Shown here piece by piece: positions 3,532-7,063 of a stretch of DNA of 7,063 nt. The position numbers and the translations under genes were made by a program. Position 1 is the first letter of the stretch, and the number at the start of each line of letters is the position of its first letter. Under the pieces are notes generated by a model. The model was not told where the DNA came from, did no database searches, and was given only the letters and a program-made list of their open reading frames with translations. The stretch spans positions 1 through 7,063 of the forward strand of contig CAKSOW010000057.1 in assembly GCA_934479825.1 (NCBI GenBank). The letters are read 5' to 3'. Source of the stretch: an uncultured Eubacteriales bacterium. Its GTDB lineage: Bacteria; Bacillota; Clostridia; Oscillospirales; CAG-382.

Positions 3532-6500
3532 ATGCTCACACGCATTTTCGGGCTGCACGGCGCCGGTAAGACTGCGGCTCTCCTTTCACGCTTGGAGGAC
3601 TGCGTAAAGCAAAAAAAACAAGCCTTTTTGGTCGTCCCCGAGCAAGCTGCCGTTTCGGCGGAACGGTTTCTCATCGACCGCTTGGGAAACCCGGCCAATA
3701 TGTATATCGAAGTCATCAATTTCAAACGCCTCTGCAACCGCGTTTTCCGGGAAAGCGGCGGACTTGTGGGGCATGTGCCGGACAAAGCCGCAAGCGAACT
3801 CGCCATGTCGCACGTGCTTTCTCAGTCGGCAAGCCTGTTGGAGGAATACGGCTCTCTTGCATCTGATGCAGATTTTGCCAAAAAAATGCTTGTCACGATC
3901 ACGGAAATGCACCGTTGCCGGATCTCTCCCAACGAATTGGACGCGCTTTGTGCAAGCCTTGACCAACACGGCGAAAAGACGCTGTCAGGCAAACTGCACG
4001 ATGTCGCTCTTGCCCACCGCGCTTATGACGCCTATATGTTTCAGACGCTCGATTTTCCGGGCGATTTACTGGACAAGCTGTATGAAACGCTGTGCGGCTT
4101 CCCGTTTTTCTCCGGAAAGCACGTCTTTTTCGATTCGTTTTACGGCTTTACCGCGCAAGAGCTCGCCATCATCGGCAAAATTCTTACAACTGCGGAAGAA
4201 ACCTGTATCACATTTCTGTGCAACAGTGAAAAAAGCGAAAATGAGTGTTTTGCGCGCGGCAAAAACGCGGCTTTTGCCTGCCGGAAATTGGCTGAAAAGA
4301 ACGGAATTCCCGTCAAAGACATATATCTTACCGAAAACAAAAAACACGCTCCGCATTCCGCACTCGCCCACCTCGCACAGCATTTTTCACTGTCCGCCCT
4401 GTCTGAACCGCTGCCCGAAACGCCGTATGACGGCATAAAGCTTTTTGCCTGTGCCGATATTTATGCCGAATCGGAACTTGCAGTACGCACCGTAAGCGAT
4501 CTTTTATGTTCCGGCGTTCTGCCGCGTGAGATACTGCTTTGCGCCCGGAACATCGCCGATTATGACGGCATTTTGGACACAGCCTTTGAAAATGCCGGAA
4601 TTCCCTATGCATTTGACAAAGCCACCGACCTTTCCTCAACGCCTGCCGCCGCGCTTGTTTGTTCGGCTTTTGAAGCCGCCTTTTCATGGAGCCTTGAAGC
4701 CGTGTCCGGCTATTTAAAAACCGGACTTTCCGGGCTGTCCGACGACGCGGCCGACAAACTCGACCTCTACATACATACCTGGAACATCCATGGAAAAGCC
4801 TATTTTCACGAAGATTGGCACATGAATCCGGCCGGTATGCGCGACGGAAAACCGGATGCCGCGCTTTTATCGGCCATAACCGAGGCGCATGACGGCATTC
4901 TCTCCTGTCTCGACGCTTTTTCGCAAGGGTTGGACGCGGCAAAAACCGTATCGGATATTGCGCACACCGTATATGACTTAACAGTCAACATCGCGCGCCT
5001 TTCGGGCGGCGACCGCTTTGACGACCGTGCCGACGGCGAATATCTTGATCTGTTATGCCGCGCGTTGGACACCATGACACTGACGCTCGGCAACGAAGCC
5101 ATTTCACCGCGCAGGTTTTACGACCTCTTCCGTGCGGTCATCAAGAATATGAGCGTCGGAAAAATTCCGGAACTGCTCGATCAGGTGCGTTTTTCACCCG
5201 TCACGCTCATGCGCACCGACGGAGTCCGATATGTCATTCTGCTCGGCGTCAACGACGGTGTTTTTCCGGCCAAACCGGAATCCGGGGACGTTTTTCGCGA
5301 CGCGGAACGTACTTTATTGCGAGCCCATGGCGTGGAGCTTGCCGAATTGGATACAGACAAGGCTTTTGACGAGCTGTTTCTTGCCTATACGGCGCTCTGT
5401 TCAGCGAGCGACGGCGCTTATGTGTTCTACGAAACCGGTTCCTTGGAGGAAAAGGAACGGTATCCCTCCATTCTGATTTCGCTTTTGCGAAAAATGACAG
5501 GAGCCGTTGTCACCCCCTATCCGGACGGAAGCAAAACCGGAATGCTTGAAAACGCCGTCAGCGACAAATCTTTATTCGATACCTTTTTAACGCTTCCCGA
5601 CGGGGTAGAAAAAGCAACTGTGCGCGCCTATTTCGCGGACAAACCTGACTATGCCGCACGGCTTGCCGCCATAGAGCGTTCCGATTCCTCCGAGAAAAAG
5701 CTTTCCGACGCAACGGTTTCGGCGCTGTATGGGGATACCTTAACCGGCAGCTACTCGAAATTGGAGCGTTTCCGGCAATGTCCGTTTTCCTATTTCTGCA
5801 ATTATACGTTGAAACTCTCTCCCGAACCGGTCGGCCGTGTCGGTTCCTCCGAACGCGGAAACATCATACACGCCGTCTTAGAAGAACTTGTGCCGGAAAT
5901 CTGTGCACGCTCCAAGGCAGGGAATCCGTTTGACGAAAGCGAACTTCAAACGCTTATCCATGCAAAGTTAGAAGAACTGTTGAAACGATTCATGCCGGAG
6001 GCCGGGAGTGCGCTAAGCGGCCGGTTTGTGTACCTGTTTGCCAAGACGGAGCGCGCGCTCGTGCCGCTTTGCAAACTGCTCTGCGAGGAATTGCAGGTAA
6101 GCCGGTTTGAACCGGTCGATTTTGAGCTCCCTATCGGCGAGGACGGAAAAGTAAAGCCGGTCACATTGCCCCTGGCGGGCGGAAAGGCCTTAAAGATCAT
6201 CGGAAAAATCGACCGTGTGGACTTCTATCATGACATCCATTCCGGGAAGAATTATCTGCGTATTGTCGATTATAAGACCGGCAGTACCAGATTTGATCTT
6301 TCCGACATCCGCCGCGGTTTCAATCTGCAAATGTTACTCTATCTCTACACGCTTGTCCGAAACGGGTCGGGGCGTTACGGCGACGTATATCCGGCCGGCG
6401 TTCTGTACAGTCATGTAGCCAATCCCAACATTTCCGACAAGGATAAGGTATTATCCGTGGCCGGGGACCGGGATGAATTAGATTACAAAGCCGATGTATC

Positions 6501-6789
6501 GGGACTGTTAGTAGCGGATGCAGATATCATTTTCGCCATGGATTCCACCGGCAGCGGCGCTTATATTCCGGTCAAACTCAAAGCCGGAGAACTTGCGGAA
6601 AATGCCGCAAACGTCCTTCCGGAGGACGAATTTGAGGGGCTTTTGGAGGAATCGGCCCGTTTTGCGCAAACAGCCGCAAGCGGCATTATAAGCGGTGACA
6701 AGCGCGCGTTCCCCGAAGGGGCCAAGGGGCATGTTCCCTGCGACTACTGCGACTATGCGGACATCTGTCCGAAGAAGATCGGGGTCTAA
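3532..6789 (+). CDS. addB: ATP-dependent helicase/nuclease AddAB, subunit B
   Basis: AddB partners AddA to unwind and trim double-strand DNA ends up to a Chi site, preparing 3' single strands for RecA. The 1085-residue product is slightly shorter than B. subtilis AddB (about 1166). A complete Walker A motif lies at residues 7-14 (GLHGAGKT). The family motif LLGVNDGVFP spans 570-579. A C-terminal RecB-like nuclease shows His780 (GNIIHAVLEEL), Asp894 (GKIDRVD), Asp913 and Lys915 (IVDYKTG), and Gln933 with Tyr937 (NLQMLLYLY). Four iron-sulphur cysteines are present: Cys750 (RQCPFSYFC) and Cys1070, Cys1073, Cys1079 (CDYCDYADIC). All catalytic features look intact. The ATG follows AGGGGA at 3521-3526, and the 11-nt gap to the upstream stop suggests coupling. 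addA is not visible; the gene is followed by a terminator. Confidence 0.96.
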   Translation: MLTRIFGLHGAGKTAALLSRLEDCVKQKKQAFLVVPEQAAVSAERFLIDRLGNPANMYIEVINFKRLCNRVFRESGGLVGHVPDKAASELAMSHVLSQSASLLEEYGSLASDADFAKKMLVTITEMHRCRISPNELDALCASLDQHGEKTLSGKLHDVALAHRAYDAYMFQTLDFPGDLLDKLYETLCGFPFFSGKHVFFDSFYGFTAQELAIIGKILTTAEETCITFLCNSEKSENECFARGKNAAFACRKLAEKNGIPVKDIYLTENKKHAPHSALAHLAQHFSLSALSEPLPETPYDGIKLFACADIYAESELAVRTVSDLLCSGVLPREILLCARNIADYDGILDTAFENAGIPYAFDKATDLSSTPAAALVCSAFEAAFSWSLEAVSGYLKTGLSGLSDDAADKLDLYIHTWNIHGKAYFHEDWHMNPAGMRDGKPDAALLSAITEAHDGILSCLDAFSQGLDAAKTVSDIAHTVYDLTVNIARLSGGDRFDDRADGEYLDLLCRALDTMTLTLGNEAISPRRFYDLFRAVIKNMSVGKIPELLDQVRFSPVTLMRTDGVRYVILLGVNDGVFPAKPESGDVFRDAERTLLRAHGVELAELDTDKAFDELFLAYTALCSASDGAYVFYETGSLEEKERYPSILISLLRKMTGAVVTPYPDGSKTGMLENAVSDKSLFDTFLTLPDGVEKATVRAYFADKPDYAARLAAIERSDSSEKKLSDATVSALYGDTLTGSYSKLERFRQCPFSYFCNYTLKLSPEPVGRVGSSERGNIIHAVLEELVPEICARSKAGNPFDESELQTLIHAKLEELLKRFMPEAGSALSGRFVYLFAKTERALVPLCKLLCEELQVSRFEPVDFELPIGEDGKVKPVTLPLAGGKALKIIGKIDRVDFYHDIHSGKNYLRIVDYKTGSTRFDLSDIRRGFNLQMLLYLYTLVRNGSGRYGDVYPAGVLYSHVANPNISDKDKVLSVAGDRDELDYKADVSGLLVADADIIFAMDSTGSGAYIPVKLKAGELAENAANVLPEDEFEGLLEESARFAQTAASGIISGDKRAFPEGAKGHVPCDYCDYADICPKKIGV

Positions 6790-6808
6790 TAAGGGCTGCT
6801 CGCCCTTA
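6790..6808 (+). repeat. Stem-loop immediately after the addB stop
   Basis: TAAGGGC (6790-6796) pairs perfectly with GCCCTTA (6802-6808) around the loop TGCTC, starting on the base after the stop codon. The following AACCTCGCCC has no U-tract, so it is not an intrinsic terminator; it may protect the mRNA 3' end or belong to a repeat block. Confidence 0.55.
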
Positions 6809-6817
6809 AACCTCGCC

Positions 6818-6839
6818 CACTTTTCTTAAAAGAAAAGTG
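6818..6839. repeat. A/T-rich palindrome
   Basis: CACTTTTCTT (6818-6827) and AAGAAAAGTG (6830-6839) are a perfect ten-base inverted repeat with only two bases between. As RNA the loop must open by at least one or two pairs. It looks like an intergenic repeat arm of a kind common in Clostridia genomes, but copy number cannot be judged from one window. Confidence 0.5.
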
Positions 6840-6860
6840 TGGCAAAAGAATTTTGATTTT

Positions 6861-6910
6861 GATGCGCGCTGGTTTGAGCATTCAAACCGGCGTGCATCTT
6901 TTACTTTTTC
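6861..6910 (+). terminator. Strong rho-independent terminator of the addB operon
   Basis: Bases 6861-6877 pair with 6882-6898 over 17 positions around a GCAT loop, followed by TTTTACTTTTTC (6899-6910). Two of the pairs are G-U wobbles (6866 with 6893, 6870 with 6889). On the opposite strand these become mismatches, and no U-tract follows there, so the signal acts rightward only. It lies 72-120 nt past the addB stop. Confidence 0.88.
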
Positions 6911-6920
6911 CCGAAAAGTA
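6902..6920 (+). repeat. Small stem-loop downstream of the terminator
   Basis: TACTTTT (6902-6908) pairs with AAAAGTA (6914-6920) around TCCCG. It begins inside the U-tract of the terminator and ends seven bases before the first repeat unit. Confidence 0.35.
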
Positions 6921-6926
6921 TCAAAG

Positions 6927-7028
6927 GGGACTTTTTATGTTGCTTTTCGTTTCGCGAAAAGCAAGTAAGGGACGGTTTTAATGTTGCTTTTTCGCTTGCT
7001 TGAATTTTCAAGTCAAGTGCAAGAGCAA
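6927..7028. repeat. Two imperfect tandem hairpin-bearing repeat units
   Basis: Unit 1 begins GGGACTTTTTATGTTGCTTT at 6927 and contains a perfect ten-pair stem, TTGCTTTTCG (6940-6949) with CGAAAAGCAA (6955-6964). Unit 2 begins GGGACGGTTTTAATGTTGCT at 6969 and contains an imperfect hairpin: TTGCT (6984-6988) with AGCAA (7024-7028), CTTGC (6995-6999) with GCAAG (7019-7023), and an alternative inner CTTGAA (6999-7004) with TTCAAG (7007-7012). The shared heads and matching hairpin ends suggest repeat copies, not coding sequence. Bases 7029-7063 hold only an AAAAGGAG at 7044-7051 with no start codon before the window ends. Confidence 0.5.
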
Positions 7029-7063
7029 ATTGTAAAAAGATTCAAAAGGAGAAAGCCAGCCAA

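Noticed and set aside
3764..4438. Plus-strand frame of 224 codons overlapping addB in another frame
   Set aside because: It has no ribosome binding site and lies wholly within the intact addB frame.
4328..4942. Minus-strand frame of 204 codons inside addB
   Set aside because: The Arg/Cys-rich translation is the antisense shadow of addB, whose motifs and frame are continuous.
6981..7063. Frame open to the right edge (MLLFRLLEFSSQVQEQ...)
   Set aside because: It begins in a repeat unit; the same ATGTTGCTTTT head in unit 1 gives a 14-codon dead frame. There is only a weak AGGGA upstream and a hairpin runs through it. More sequence to the right could change this.
7044..7063. AAAAGGAG as the ribosome binding site of a following gene such as addA
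   Set aside because: At least 12 bases follow without a start codon before the window ends, which is longer than usual spacing. It may equally be the left arm of another hairpin.

Overview
The window looks like chromosomal DNA from a low-to-mid GC Gram-positive bacterium of the class Clostridia, probably an Oscillospiraceae/Ruminococcaceae-like gut lineage. This placement is inferred from strong AGGAGG-type ribosome binding sites, Firmicutes-like S10/L3/L4 sequences, sigma-A-type promoters, and an AddB (not RecC) subunit of the recombination nuclease. There is no sign of phage, transposon or CRISPR sequence. No rRNA or tRNA gene was recognised.

Layout. (1) Bases 1-1535, minus strand: the head of the S10 ribosomal protein operon, in the order rpsJ (S10), rplC (L3), rplD (L4, cut by the left edge). 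The rplC-rplD gap is only 17 nt, but the rpsJ-rplC gap is 119 nt and full of inverted repeats. (2) Bases 1536-2221: a gene-free divergent control region of nearly 700 nt. It holds two tandem minus-strand promoters with the same 14-nt upstream box, then a leader of about 470 nt (or about 560 nt from the distal promoter). The leader has a terminator-like hairpin about 130 nt before rpsJ and a pair of mutually exclusive hairpins next to the rpsJ ribosome binding site. (3) Bases 2222-6910, plus strand: a consensus sigma-A promoter followed by three co-directional genes: a small three-helix membrane protein (DUF4870/Tic20-like), a xylose-isomerase-like TIM-barrel metalloenzyme, and addB. A strong intrinsic terminator closes the unit. 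(4) Bases 6911-7063: a hairpin-rich, repeat-like spacer with no convincing gene.

How the genes work together. The left unit makes ribosomal proteins; S10 also serves as the transcription antitermination factor NusE. In the right unit, addB encodes the nuclease/scaffold subunit of the AddAB helicase-nuclease that processes double-strand DNA ends for recombination. Its two upstream partners have no obvious link to this job, and no addA is visible. The TIM-barrel gene ends 11 nt before addB, so these two are probably translated from one mRNA. The most interesting material is not a new protein system. It is the candidate RNA-level and promoter-level control of the S10 operon, because the well-studied L4-dependent S10 leader control belongs to gamma-proteobacteria. 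All structural claims come from reading complementarity by eye; no folding energies or database searches were run.
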